In this document: one piece after another, positions 53,372 through 64,000 of the stretch
Position numbering within the stretch: position 1 is the first letter of the stretch
How the letters are laid out: every line of letters starts with the position of its first letter
Assembly: GCA_035633215.1 (NCBI GenBank)
Contig: DASQFI010000007.1
Coordinates: forward strand, 183,902-247,901
Length of the DNA stretch: 64,000 nucleotides
Source: DASQFI01 sp035633215
Lineage (GTDB): Bacteria > Acidobacteriota > Vicinamibacteria > Vicinamibacterales > SCN-69-37
Direction of reading: 5' to 3'
The notes under the pieces: model-generated
Seen by the model: the letters and a program-made list of their open reading frames with translations, nothing else
What the model was told of the DNA's origin: nothing
Database searches by the model: none
Translations under genes and position numbers: made by a program

Positions 53372-56143
53372 TCATTTGCTGTAAATCCCGTTGAACAGCA
53401 GCTTGAACGTCGGGTGCGGCTGCGCGCGCTGGAGAATCTCCGCGCCAAACAGCAGCACGCGGCCCTTCCCGACCGTCGCCTCGGCCGCAATTACGCCGTT
53501 CTCGAGATACTGCTGGCCCCACGCCCAGCCGCTCCGCAGCGGCGTCTTCGAGTCGAACCAGGCCAGCGCCTTGACGCCGCGCGCCGCCGCGTCCGGACCG
53601 AGCTTCCAGACCGGGCTGTTGTCGAAGAAGAAGTCGGTGTGCGGCTTCATGCCGGCGGCGATCGGATTCGACGTCTCGACCCGCGCCCGGAGCACCGAGC
53701 CTGGCGCGTAGAACTTCGTCGACGGCAACCGGGTGCCGTTCTCGACGAGGTGGTTCTCGATCGGCAGGTTCAGGTAGGCCGCGAGGTTGGTCGCCGAATC
53801 GCCCATCGCGATGACCGTGCCGCCATTCTCGATGAACTGCCTGAGGATCGGCAACGTGCGCTCGGCCGTCACGGATCCGATCTGATCCCGGTATTCAGCC
53901 GGGAGGTTGGCCGGCGCACCAGTCCCGCGGCCGCCTCCCGCTCCGCCGCCGCGTCCGCCGGCAGCGCCAGCGCCACCAGCGCGTCCGGCCGAGACCGCGG
54001 GGATCCCGCCTTCGACGAACACGAGCGTGTCGTACTTCGCGTTCAGATCGCCCGCGTCGAGCTGGGGCGCGAACACGCGATCGAAGGTGAACTCGAACTG
54101 CTCCAGAATCCAGCGCGTCCAGCCCGCGAGCATCGATCCGCCGTATTGATCCCAGAGGCCCACGCGTGGGCGCGCGAGCTTCGACGTCGGCACGCGGACG
54201 GTGGCCGACGGCACTGCGAAGCTCACGCCGCGATCGGCGGCCAGCTTCTGCAGCAGCGCCCTCGTCGTCGGCTTCACGGCGACCACGAACTGGCCGTCCG
54301 GCAGACGGTAGACGTCCTCGTTGGCCGCAAGGAGCCGGTTGGCGGCCGCAAAGACATCGAGCTGCACCGGATTCATCGTGACGAGTGCCGCCGTCGCCGG
54401 GACCGTGCCCGCGGACGGTTTGAGGTTCCAGTCGGGAATCGACTCAAGCGGCCCCGTAAAGGTTTCGAGGATGCGCTCGAACTCGACACCCATCTGGAAC
54501 GCAAGGGTCCAGCCGGCGTTGTCGTACGGCGGCGTCGGCGGCGCGCCCGGATACGGGAAGTTGTCCGGATGATCCTGCGGCTCGAACATGTCGACGACGT
54601 GCGGGCGGAATGCCTGGGACGTGAAGATCACGTAGGACCCGGCTGGATACGTCTTCGCCGCGACCGTGAACTCCCGCGTCGCGCGATTCACGACGATGCC
54701 CGTTTCGAGCAGCGCGTTCACGAAGCGCGTCGCGGTCGTGAAGTCCGGCTGAGACGAGGGAATGATGTACCCGCGAGGATCGCGATCCTCGGGCTTGTGG
54801 AGCGCCGCCCAGAGCGCTTCGTCGGCGGCCGCGCTCGACCCGCCGCCGCGTCCGCCACCGCCCCCGGCTGCGGCGGGCGGGCCGCCGCCGGACGCTCGGG
54901 CCATGTCCTCCTGGATCGCGGCGTATCGGTGCGGCCGGACCGTCCACGTGTCGCGGCGGCCGCGCTCGATCGAGTTCCGGCCCATCACGTAGCGGTTGTA
55001 GAGAAAGTTCTCCTTCATCTTCGACGCGACGTCGAGGACGCCGCGGTTGCAAGTCACCGAATAGTCCACCGACTGGCGGAAGCGCCACTCCTGCGGCGGC
55101 ACCGGGAACGTCAGATCGCTCGACGGCACCTGACGGTTCATGACGAGCGGCACGCGCATCGGCGTCGGGTTGCCGATCATCTCGGTGAGAATCGCGATCG
55201 TGTTGTGGAACGCGGCGGTGTTGCGAATCCCGCCGTTCCACCAGCCGTCGTACGGACCGCCCGAGCGCATGGTCGCGCCCGGCTTGTTCTCGGCCGCGAG
55301 CCGCGTGTGCAGCGCGAGGCCAATCGTCTGGATGCCCAGGACGAGCAGCGGATCCTGGTTGTAGTTGAACGGATCGCGAAGTGGCGGCGACCACAGGATC
55401 GTGCCCGCCGGCCCGCTCTGGTGGTGGTTGTAGAGAATCTGCGGGAACCACTCGCGATACAGCACCCGGTTCATGTTCTCGCTCTCGGGCTGCGTGGATG
55501 CGAAGAAGTCGCGGTTGTTGTCGTGGCCGATGTACTTCTGGTAGAGCCGCGGCAGGCCGGTCAGCGAGCGCTCTTTCGGATCGGCGGCCCGCATGTACCA
55601 GTCGGCGACGAGATCGTTGCCGTCCGGGTTGGCGTGGACGAAGAGCATGATCACGTCGTCGAGCAGCCGCATCGTCTCGTCGTCGGTGCGGCTCACCATC
55701 TGGTAGACCATCTCGCCCAGTTGCTGCGCGCCGAGCGTCTCGGTGGCGTGCAGCCCGCCGTCGATCCACACGACGGCCTTCCCTTCCTTCGCCAGTGCGC
55801 GCGCCTGATCGTCGGTCAGCCCTTCGGCGAGCGCGAGCCGGCGCGAGATGTCCTTGTACTTCGCCAGATTGCGATGGTTTTGCGGCGACGTGACGATCGC
55901 CATCAGCTGATCCCGGCCCTCGGCGGTCTTGCCGATCGACTCGAGGGTCATCCGATCCGACTCTTTGTCGAGTTTCTGCCAGTACGCGGCGATCTGCTTG
56001 TAGTTGGCGAGAAAGTAGTCGTCGCCGAAGTTGTGGCCGAACTCCTGCTGCGGCGTCGTGATGCGTCCGGCGGTCGTCTGGGCGCCCAGCCCGCCAACCA
56101 GGGCCGTCACGAGCAGGACCACCAGCAAGGTGCGCTGAATCAT
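53372..56143 (-). CDS. Secreted M14-family zinc carboxypeptidase-like protein
   Basis: 923 residues from ATG at 56143; the upstream open frame runs through the repeat and Hsp15-antisense region and is rejected. Signal peptide MIQRTLLVVLLVTALVGGLGAQT. The M14 domain shows DGGLHATETLG (His132, Glu135), HANPDGND, and NHHQSGPAGT (zinc His). Two Gly/Ala-rich linkers (ASGGGPPAAAGGGGGRGGG and GGAGAAGGRGGGAGGGRG) separate a middle and a C-terminal beta domain of glutamine-amidotransferase-like type (FIENGGTVIAMGDS, GKGRVLLFGAEILQRAQPH). The catalytic Glu is not certain by eye. It heads the peptidase operon. Confidence 0.88.
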   Translation of the reverse strand: MIQRTLLVVLLVTALVGGLGAQTTAGRITTPQQEFGHNFGDDYFLANYKQIAAYWQKLDKESDRMTLESIGKTAEGRDQLMAIVTSPQNHRNLAKYKDISRRLALAEGLTDDQARALAKEGKAVVWIDGGLHATETLGAQQLGEMVYQMVSRTDDETMRLLDDVIMLFVHANPDGNDLVADWYMRAADPKERSLTGLPRLYQKYIGHDNNRDFFASTQPESENMNRVLYREWFPQILYNHHQSGPAGTILWSPPLRDPFNYNQDPLLVLGIQTIGLALHTRLAAENKPGATMRSGGPYDGWWNGGIRNTAAFHNTIAILTEMIGNPTPMRVPLVMNRQVPSSDLTFPVPPQEWRFRQSVDYSVTCNRGVLDVASKMKENFLYNRYVMGRNSIERGRRDTWTVRPHRYAAIQEDMARASGGGPPAAAGGGGGRGGGSSAAADEALWAALHKPEDRDPRGYIIPSSQPDFTTATRFVNALLETGIVVNRATREFTVAAKTYPAGSYVIFTSQAFRPHVVDMFEPQDHPDNFPYPGAPPTPPYDNAGWTLAFQMGVEFERILETFTGPLESIPDWNLKPSAGTVPATAALVTMNPVQLDVFAAANRLLAANEDVYRLPDGQFVVAVKPTTRALLQKLAADRGVSFAVPSATVRVPTSKLARPRVGLWDQYGGSMLAGWTRWILEQFEFTFDRVFAPQLDAGDLNAKYDTLVFVEGGIPAVSAGRAGGAGAAGGRGGGAGGGRGTGAPANLPAEYRDQIGSVTAERTLPILRQFIENGGTVIAMGDSATNLAAYLNLPIENHLVENGTRLPSTKFYAPGSVLRARVETSNPIAAGMKPHTDFFFDNSPVWKLGPDAAARGVKALAWFDSKTPLRSGWAWGQQYLENGVIAAEATVGKGRVLLFGAEILQRAQPHPTFKLLFNGIYSK

Positions 56144-56156
56144 GGCGATAGTGTAC

Positions 56157-56269
56157 GGGGACGGGACTTTTTTCCACAGGTTTCCACACAATAGGGACGG
56201 AGGTCGGAGGCCCCCCGGGCGACCTCCGTCCCCTGACTGCGGAAACCTGTGGAAAAAAGTCCCGTCCCC
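56157..56269. repeat. Nested perfect inverted repeats GGGGACGGGACTTTTTTCC
   Basis: A 29-bp arm at 56157-56185 (begins GGGGACGGGACTTTTTTCCA) is the exact reverse complement of 56241-56269. An inner 12-bp pair (GGGACGGAGGTC and its complement) lies inside. The right arm provides the GTG start and first codons of the Hsp15-like gene. Confidence 0.9.
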
Positions 56270-56653
56270 CTCCGTCTCGACGTCTGGCTCGACGTCGCGT
56301 GCCTGTTCAGGACGCGCTCCGAGGCGCAGCGCGCGTGTAAGGGCGGCAAAGTAGACGTGAATGGGCAGGCGGCCAAGCCGCATCGCGAGATCCGACTGGG
56401 GGATGTCATCGAAATCACCCGGCCGCTGGGGCGCCGCCAGCGCGTGGTGGTCCGCGCAACCGAGGACAGGCACCTCCCCAAGGCCGAGGCCCGCAAGCTG
56501 TATGAGGACACGACGCCGCCCCCGTCGCCCGAGGAGCAGGCCATGCTGGACCTCCTGCGGCTGGCCGGGCCGAGGCGCCGCCCGGCCATGGCCGGCGCGC
56601 CGGACCGGCGGGAACGGCGCCGCCTACGGCGTGAAAAAGAGGGCGATGATTGA
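56249..56653 (+). CDS. S4-domain RNA-binding protein (Hsp15/HslR-like)
   Basis: 134 residues from GTG at 56249. The S4 fold is clear: LRLDVWLDVACLFRTRSEAQ, ACKGGKVDVNGQAAKPHREI, GDVIEITRPLGRRQRVVVRA. Hsp15-type proteins bind stalled 50S subunits carrying nascent chains. Homologues begin near LRLDVWLD; the GTG and the preceding KSPVP are supplied by the repeat arm, so the native start was probably displaced. The tail is basic (PDRRERRRLRREK). It is followed by rpsT. Confidence 0.88.
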   Translation: MEKSPVPLRLDVWLDVACLFRTRSEAQRACKGGKVDVNGQAAKPHREIRLGDVIEITRPLGRRQRVVVRATEDRHLPKAEARKLYEDTTPPPSPEEQAMLDLLRLAGPRRRPAMAGAPDRRERRRLRREKEGDD

Positions 56654-56677
56654 GGGCGCGGAACTGAGATGTATACT
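56650..56677 (+). promoter_or_regulatory. Strong sigma-70-type promoter of rpsT, probably leaderless
   Basis: TTGAGG (56650-56655), 16-bp spacer, TATACT (56672-56677). A start of transcription 6-9 bp later would fall at 56683-56686, at or just before the GTG start. No Shine-Dalgarno sequence is present. Confidence 0.65.
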
Positions 56678-56685
56678 TAAGTGTT

Positions 56686-56958
56686 GTGGCTACCAGACAT
56701 GCTTCCGCAGTAAAGGCTCATCGCCAGACTCTCAAGCGCACGGCGCATAACCGTGGGCTGCGAGCCAAGCTCCGCACGTCCCTGAAGGCCATCCGCAGCG
56801 CGATCGACGCCGGCAAGACCGACGAGTCGCGCGCGCACATGAGCGAGACCGTCTCGATCATCGACAAGATGGCCGGGCGGGGGATCATCCACCGCAACGC
56901 GGCCGGACGATACAAGTCGCGCCTCGCCAGGAGACTGAGCGCGACAGCCAAGGCATAA
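56686..56958 (+). CDS. rpsT: 30S ribosomal protein S20
   Basis: 90 residues from GTG at 56686. The protein binds 16S rRNA early in 30S assembly. The family pattern is intact: ATRHASAVKAHRQTLKRTAH, KLRTSLKAIRSAIDAGK, SIIDKMAGRGIIHRNAAGRY, KSRLARRLSA. It converges on holA, part of the conserved leuS-lptE-holA/rpsT neighbourhood. Confidence 0.96.
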   Translation: MATRHASAVKAHRQTLKRTAHNRGLRAKLRTSLKAIRSAIDAGKTDESRAHMSETVSIIDKMAGRGIIHRNAAGRYKSRLARRLSATAKA

Positions 56959-57010
56959 GACAGAAGGCAGAAGGCAGAAGTTCTTCTTTTCTGCCTTATG
57001 CCTTGTGACT
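56953..57010. repeat. Period-7 GGCAGAA array with inverted partner between rpsT and holA
   Basis: GGCATAAGACAGAAGGCAGA (from about 56952) is inverted as TTCTGCCTTATGCC (56989-57002). It overlaps the rpsT stop codon and the end of holA and may work as a bidirectional terminator. Confidence 0.75.
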
Positions 57011-58000
57011 TGTTAGATCGACAATCAACCTTTCCATGAGGACCCGTTCGTCGCCGCCAGAGGTCTTGAGCGCCAGATCTGTGCGCATCAGCGCGTCGAG
57101 GGCCGGGCGCACGCGGTCGGGTTTGAACTGGGACAACTTCGACGACACCCACCACCGCAGCTGGCCGACCATCATGTGCGGAGAGTCGCCCCGCTCCAGT
57201 CTGATGGCCGTCTCGCGGAGCGCTCGCGCCGCGTCACCGTCGGAGATCGCGTTGATGACGCCCCACTCGTCCTCGACTGACAGGCTCTCGACGGCGATCT
57301 CGGCCACGTCCGCGTGCGTAATGCGGCCCTGCCCTTCCGTATAAAGCAGCAGACGATCGAGATCGCCGCGCAACTTCGTGACGTCGCCGCCGGCGCGATC
57401 GGCCAGGAGCTGCAGCGCCGGCTGATCGATGCTGCGGCCCGCGCGCGTAATCTCCTCCTGCGCCAGGCTCATCGCCGACGCGCGCGTATCGCGCCGGCCA
57501 AATGCCGCCGACGCGAGACCCGAGAACTCCGTCACCTGAGCCTTCTCGAACAGGCGCTTCGTGAATCTCCTGGTGCGGTCGACACCGGTCGCGACGAACA
57601 CGAGCGCGGTGCACGGCGCCGGACTCGAGAGGTAGTCCTCGAGCGGCCCGAACTCAATCGACACGTCGTCGGCCTCGGCCTCGCTTTCGATGAGTTCGGA
57701 CGTCCTGGCCTGCCGCTTGGGCTTCAACAAGCGCTCCGCGCGCAGGACGACGACGATCCGGCGATCGCCGAGCATCGGGAACACGCGCGCGGCCGCCGCG
57801 ATGTCAATGGGACTGCCGCCCGCCTCGGCCGCGAAGACGCGATCGATCGCAAACGGCCGATCCGCCTCGTCGATCGTGCCCTCGATCGCATCCACGGTCT
57901 GCTCGACGAGCCGCACGTCCTCGCCGACGAGCAAATGTAGTGTGCCGAGACGCTTCGACGTGATCAGCTTGCGAAGGGCGTTCTGATCGAGCGACGGCAC
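56996..58000 (-). CDS. holA: DNA polymerase III delta subunit
   Basis: 334 residues. HolA opens the beta clamp in the clamp loader. Features include LGTLHLLVGEDVRLVEQTVDAI, PMLGDRRIVVVLRAERLL, FGPLEDYLSSPAPCTALVFVAT and helical C-terminal domains III (PALQLLADRAGGDVTKLRGDLDRLLLY). It lies 7 bp after lptE. Confidence 0.93.
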   Translation of the reverse strand: MPSLDQNALRKLITSKRLGTLHLLVGEDVRLVEQTVDAIEGTIDEADRPFAIDRVFAAEAGGSPIDIAAAARVFPMLGDRRIVVVLRAERLLKPKRQARTSELIESEAEADDVSIEFGPLEDYLSSPAPCTALVFVATGVDRTRRFTKRLFEKAQVTEFSGLASAAFGRRDTRASAMSLAQEEITRAGRSIDQPALQLLADRAGGDVTKLRGDLDRLLLYTEGQGRITHADVAEIAVESLSVEDEWGVINAISDGDAARALRETAIRLERGDSPHMMVGQLRWWVSSKLSQFKPDRVRPALDALMRTDLALKTSGGDERVLMERLIVDLTSHKA

Positions 58001-58007
58001 GCACGCC

Positions 58008-58559
58008 TCACATGGCTTCGAAGATGGCCGCCGCCAGGATCTTGGCGAGGTTCCGGGCGAGGCGCTCGAGCGCGTTTGAGTCCTGACGGAAGAAGGCGGC
58101 AGGATCGCTGCCCGCGCCGGTCGGAACGTCGTACTCCTCGCGCACGGTCATGGACGGGTTCTGCCAGATCACTTTGTCCGACTTCACGTCCTTGAACTCC
58201 ACGCTCAGCGTGACGACCATCACATAGCTCGACGCCTGGCGGCTTCCGGTCGTAAATGACGTTGGCGTCGGCAGCGCGCTCAACACCGTGCCGGTCAATA
58301 TCGCGTCCACGCCCGACGTGTCCGGGAGAACGCGGTACTTTCCGCGGTTCCGGAATTCGTCGCTGATTCGCTCCGTCACGATCTTGTCGATGTCCGGAAG
58401 CGTCGATCGGTTGGTGAACTGCGGAATGCCGATGATCCGGATGTGCTCCGGCAGCGAACCGCCGCGGCCCGCGAGCGTGTAGCCGCAGGCGGAGGCTGTC
58501 AGGGCGACAGCCAGGAGGGCGACGCCAGAAACCAGCCGTTCTTTGGTGCATATCCGCAT
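58008..58559 (-). CDS. lptE: LPS-assembly lipoprotein LptE
   Basis: 183 residues. The lipobox is LTASAC|GYTLAGRG, the usual LptE N-terminus. The body has PEHIRIIGIPQFTNRSTLP, ILTGTVLSALPTPTSF and a C-terminal LERLARNLAKILAAAIFEAM. LptE plugs the LptD barrel that inserts lipopolysaccharide, implying an outer membrane. It follows leuS by 33 bp. Confidence 0.9.
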   Translation of the reverse strand: MRICTKERLVSGVALLAVALTASACGYTLAGRGGSLPEHIRIIGIPQFTNRSTLPDIDKIVTERISDEFRNRGKYRVLPDTSGVDAILTGTVLSALPTPTSFTTGSRQASSYVMVVTLSVEFKDVKSDKVIWQNPSMTVREEYDVPTGAGSDPAAFFRQDSNALERLARNLAKILAAAIFEAM

Positions 58560-58592
58560 TTTGATCCTGTCGCCTGTGAGCCTCTGTCTTCT

Positions 58593-61181
<2,589 letters not shown>

Positions 61182-61198
61182 ACATCCTGCGTAACCCT

Positions 61199-62113
61199 TT
61201 ATTTTATTACTGCCTCCAGGCACTCCCGCAGCGCCGTGAGGTGATAGCCGCCTTCGGTCGCGTAGGCGATCCGTCCTTCGCACAGCCGGCCCGCCGCCCC
61301 CTCGAGCAGGGAGACGATCCGCGCGTAGCCCGCTGTCGTCATTCGCAAACCGGCGAGCGGATCCAGGTAGTGCGCGTCGAACCCGGCAGAGACGAGCACG
61401 AGCTCCGGGCGGAACCGATCGAGGGCCGGTACGACGACGGTGCGGTACGCCGCCTCGACGTCGGCATCGGTCGCGCCCGCCGCCAGCGGGATGTTCACCG
61501 TGAAACCAAGGCCCGCTTTGGCGCCGGTCTCGCTGGCTGCACCCGTGCCCGGATAATACGGATACTGATGGCTCGAGACGTACAGCACGGTCGGATCCTC
61601 ATAGAACGCCGCCTGGGTGCCGTTGCCGTGGTGCACGTCGATGTCGACGATGGCCACGCGCGCGGCGCCGGCCGCACGGATGACCGCCGCCGCGAGCGCG
61701 ACGTTGTTGAGCAGGCAGAAGCCCATCGCGCGATCCGGTTCCGCATGGTGGCCGGGCGGCCGGACCAGCGCAACTGCCGGCTCGCGCGTCTCCCACGTAT
61801 GGCGTGCGGCGTCGATCGTGGCGCCGGAGGCGAGCCGCGCGATCTCATGCGTCTCCGGACTGGTGAACGTGTCGGGGTCGAGCATCGCCGCCTGGCCCGC
61901 GAGCGCGTCGAGTTCATCGAGGTAGGACTTCGTGTGAACCAGCTCGAGCTCGTCGCGTGTCGCTGGCCGCGGCTCGCGGACCGTGCCTCCGCGCCTCGCG
62001 AACTCCCGTGCGACGGCTTCGAACACCTCGCCCCGTTCGGGGCGCTCGGGATGGCCGGGCGGCGGGGTGTGCTCGACGAAACGGGGCGAACTGTAGAGAA
62101 CCATCTCAGACAT
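61199..62113 (-). CDS. Histone deacetylase-family protein
   Basis: 304 residues. The class II HDAC/acetoin utilisation fold shows RPPGHHAEPDRAMGFCLLNN (His-His), VDIDVHHGNGTQAAFY (zinc Asp and His), AGFDAHYLDPLAG (zinc Asp) and TEGGYHLTAL. It may deacetylate small acetyl-amines or proteins; target unknown. It lies between the LPLAT gene and leuS on the same strand, separated from leuS by 17 bp. Confidence 0.9.
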   Translation of the reverse strand: MSEMVLYSSPRFVEHTPPPGHPERPERGEVFEAVAREFARRGGTVREPRPATRDELELVHTKSYLDELDALAGQAAMLDPDTFTSPETHEIARLASGATIDAARHTWETREPAVALVRPPGHHAEPDRAMGFCLLNNVALAAAVIRAAGAARVAIVDIDVHHGNGTQAAFYEDPTVLYVSSHQYPYYPGTGAASETGAKAGLGFTVNIPLAAGATDADVEAAYRTVVVPALDRFRPELVLVSAGFDAHYLDPLAGLRMTTAGYARIVSLLEGAAGRLCEGRIAYATEGGYHLTALRECLEAVIK

Positions 62114-62119
62114 CTGTGG

Positions 62120-62164
62120 GGCGGGGCTTCAGCCCCGCCGACGGCACCGGCCCTAAAGGGCCGG
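62120..62164. repeat. Two adjacent GC hairpins filling an intergenic gap
   Basis: GGCGGGGCT-TC-AGCCCCGCC (62120-62139) and CCGGCCCT-AA-AGGGCCGG (62147-62164). They occupy almost all of the 52 bp between the LPLAT stop and the HDAC start. REP-like. Confidence 0.8.
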
Positions 62165-62165
62165 C

Positions 62166-62834
62166 CTACACTTCAGACTGTTCGACCATCGATCGTGCCT
62201 CTCGTTCCAGCGCTTCTAACGTCCGTTGCAACTCGTCACGTTTCTGTTCGACCGTGACTTCACTCGTGTCAGACACGAGCAGCGGGTCGCCGATCGCAAT
62301 CGCGACGTCGCTGCCCGGCTTCGGCACCTGATGTCGGTCCCAGCTGTTCACCGTCCAGAACTTCGACGCCTCGATGTGGAACGGCAGGATCGCATGACCG
62401 GTGGCACCAGCCAGCCAGACCGCGCCCGGTTGCGCCACACGGGCCGGCCCGCGGGGTCCGTCCACGGTGAACGCTGCCGGATGCCCCGCGGCCATGTCGC
62501 GACGCAACTGGACGAGCGCGCGCCGGCCGCCTCGCGACGTCGACCCGCGCGCCGCGCCGTACCCGAACCGGCGCATGATGCGCGCGACCCACTCGCCGTC
62601 GAAGTTCTCGCTCGTCATCGCGATCACACCGCGGTCGCGGAAGTAGAGCGTCGCCGCGAGAATCCGGCCGTGCCAGAGCGCGAGAATCGGCGGCTTGCCC
62701 GAACGCGTTGCGTCGCCGAAGCGCTCGCCGCCGCGCTCGTGCCAGCGGTACGTCCCGCCGAGCGCTTCGATGACTGGCGTCCCGAGCGCGGCAATCGCCG
62801 CGGCCTGGAACTGTTTGCGTCGTGGAAGGGTCAC
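62166..62834 (-). CDS. DUF374 / lysophospholipid acyltransferase-like protein
   Basis: 222 residues from GTG at 62834, overlapping the end of the ETF-QO gene (GTGA). The DUF374 pattern is present: PPILALWHGRILAATLYFRD, GVIAMTSENFDGEWVARIMRRFG, ALVQLRRDMAAGHPAAFTVDGPRGP and AILPFHIEASKFWTVNSWDRHQVP. Family members transfer acyl groups in lipid A or phospholipid synthesis; the precise acceptor is unknown. The C-terminus is helical and acidic. Confidence 0.87.
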   Translation of the reverse strand: MTLPRRKQFQAAAIAALGTPVIEALGGTYRWHERGGERFGDATRSGKPPILALWHGRILAATLYFRDRGVIAMTSENFDGEWVARIMRRFGYGAARGSTSRGGRRALVQLRRDMAAGHPAAFTVDGPRGPARVAQPGAVWLAGATGHAILPFHIEASKFWTVNSWDRHQVPKPGSDVAIAIGDPLLVSDTSEVTVEQKRDELQRTLEALEREARSMVEQSEV

Positions 62835-64000
62835 ATCCCGTCGTACTGGGGCCCCTCTCCGCCCTCGGGCGGCACCCAGTCGATGATCTGATAGGGATCC
62901 ATGATGTCGCACGTCTTGCAGTGCACGCAGTTCGACGCGTTGATGTGCAGCCGCTTGCCGCCCTGCCCGTCATCGACCATCTCATAGACGTTCGCGGGAC
63001 AGAATCGCGTGCACGGGTTGCCATATTCGACGCGGCACCGCGTCCGGCAAATGTCGGTGTCGTGCACGATCAGGTGCGACGGCTGATCTTCCGCGTGTCG
63101 CGTCCCCGAGTAGTGCACGTTCGTCAGCCGATCGAACGTGAGCCGGCGGTCGATCTTGACCGGCGTGACCGGCTCATCGGGCGAGGGCGGATGGTTCGAG
63201 TAATAGTCGGCCATCTTGCGCAGCCGTTCGTGTCCCGCGTGCGCCGGCATCGGGTCCTTGACCCACCAGCCGTTGGTCACGAGCGAGAGGCCAGAGTACG
63301 CGAGGCCCGCGACCAGTCCGTGCTCGAAGGACTGGTGCACGTTGCGCACCGGGTACAGCTCCTGCCGCACCGGGCCGGCGTCGATGCGTGCCTGGTATGC
63401 GGCCAGACGCGCAGCCGACGTCTCACCCGCCCGGACAGCCTCGAACGCGGTCTCCGCCGCGAGCATGCCCGTGCGCATCGCGAGGTGAATCCCCTTCAGG
63501 CGCATCGAATTCAGGAAGCCGCCCGCGTCTCCCGCAATCAACACGCCATCGGCGTGCACGCGCGGAATCGTGTGCCAGCCTCCCTCCGGCAACGCCTTCG
63601 CGCCATATCGAACCATCTTCCCGCCCTCGAGCAGTCCCGCCACGAACGGGTGGAGCTTGAACCGCTGGAAGGCCAGGTGCGGATCGAACATCGGATCGCG
63701 ATAGTCGAGGCCGCTGACGAACCCGATCGACACGAGACCGTCGGGCATTCCATAGATGAACGCGCCGCCAAACTCCTCCTGCTTCAACGGATAGCCCATG
63801 GTGTGGATCACCGAGCCCGCGCCCAGGCGGTCCTTCGGAATCTCCCACAGCTCTTTGATCCCGATGGCGTACACCTGCGGTAGCCGTCCGGCGTCCAGTT
63901 TGAGCTTGGTGACAAGCAGTTTCGTGAGGTTGCCCCGCACGCCGTCGCAGAAGATTGTCACTTTGGCGCGCACGTCCACGCCGGGCTCGAAAGTGGGCTT
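62831..64000 (-). CDS. Electron transfer flavoprotein-ubiquinone oxidoreductase, 5' end outside window
   Basis: The minus-strand frame is open past base 64000; an internal Met at 63979 is not the start. ETF-QO passes electrons from ETF to the quinone pool. Visible features are TIFCDGVRGNLTKLL, GAGSVIHTMGYPL, GLVSIGFVSGLDYRDPMFD, LIAGDAGGFLNSMRLKGIHLAM (FAD-binding GD) and the C-terminal [4Fe-4S] ferredoxin-like motif CTRFCPANVYE with NCVHCKTCDIMDP. The first ~150 residues, including the N-terminal FAD site, lie beyond the window. Confidence 0.94.
   Translation of the reverse strand, partial: KPTFEPGVDVRAKVTIFCDGVRGNLTKLLVTKLKLDAGRLPQVYAIGIKELWEIPKDRLGAGSVIHTMGYPLKQEEFGGAFIYGMPDGLVSIGFVSGLDYRDPMFDPHLAFQRFKLHPFVAGLLEGGKMVRYGAKALPEGGWHTIPRVHADGVLIAGDAGGFLNSMRLKGIHLAMRTGMLAAETAFEAVRAGETSAARLAAYQARIDAGPVRQELYPVRNVHQSFEHGLVAGLAYSGLSLVTNGWWVKDPMPAHAGHERLRKMADYYSNHPPSPDEPVTPVKIDRRLTFDRLTNVHYSGTRHAEDQPSHLIVHDTDICRTRCRVEYGNPCTRFCPANVYEMVDDGQGGKRLHINASNCVHCKTCDIMDPYQIIDWVPPEGGEGPQYDGM

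Noticed and set aside
53258..56194. A 978-codon plus-strand open frame opposite the M14/M28 genes
   Set aside because: It is antisense to two clear peptidases, has an Arg/Ala/Val-rich composition, and shows no domain. High GC makes such shadow frames common.

Overview
This window is a GC-rich bacterial chromosome segment, estimated by eye in the mid-60s percent. It most likely comes from an Acidobacteriota genome, possibly a Vicinamibacteria-like lineage. This rests on two ADOP-type macrolide-export-like permeases each preceded by a PadR regulator, a BshC gene, several secreted or TonB-less beta-barrel proteins, PEGA-domain kinases, and large secreted M28/M14 peptidases. No 16S rRNA or other phylogenetic marker was compared, so the placement is inference. 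I found no tRNA, rRNA, CRISPR array, transposase or integrase.

Layout. 1-2.1 kb: 3'-truncated ADOP permease with its PadR regulator. 2.2-7.2 kb (minus): class III aminotransferase, cysS, a small ORF, ribF and a PhnP-like metallo-hydrolase. 7.2-12.1 kb: mazG, comEC, secreted amidohydrolase. 12.1-16.7 kb: a mosaic of small secreted proteins (DUF6263-like protein, two beta-barrels), a sigma factor, arfB and an S23/four-helix-bundle gene, interleaved with several repeat families. 16.7-25 kb: carB-carA under a PEGA-domain pseudokinase, with divergent bshC. 25-31.8 kb: degraded genes (sugar-nucleotide transferase, SDR remnant), a SRPBCC protein, a DUF4956/PLD-like cluster, a secreted phosphoesterase and a 48-residue membrane ORF. 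31.8-38.3 kb: argH-like lyase with a ROK regulator, class A PBP, and a deaminase-type amidohydrolase. 38.4-42.8 kb: heat-shock operon hrcA-grpE-dnaJ-prmA under a CIRCE element, convergent with rsmE. 42.8-48.1 kb: zinc-ribbon Ser/Thr kinase, ilvE, recX, alaS. 48.2-51.3 kb: second PadR-ADOP unit with a clear palindromic operator. 51.3-56.1 kb (minus): M14 peptidase, M28 peptidase, beta-barrel. 56.2-64 kb: Hsp15-like S4 protein and rpsT, convergent with the long minus-strand run ETF-QO, LPLAT acyltransferase, HDAC-like deacetylase, leuS, lptE, holA.

The most unusual feature is not a gene. Intergenic gaps are repeatedly filled by short structured repeats. There are (i) period-7 or period-8 microsatellite-like arrays, often in inverted pairs; (ii) long perfect inverted repeats that end exactly at start codons (alaS, rsmE) or supply the start codon (Hsp15-like gene); (iii) a GACCTC(C/G)GAGGTC palindrome family; and (iv) a ~100-bp palindromic element present twice at about 80% identity, once inside a coding region. 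Several genes end or begin inside these repeats. One S23-family gene is enclosed by 32-bp inverted arrays together with a 19-bp hairpin and looks like a small cassette. Two genes also appear to initiate at ATA overlapping the preceding stop codon.
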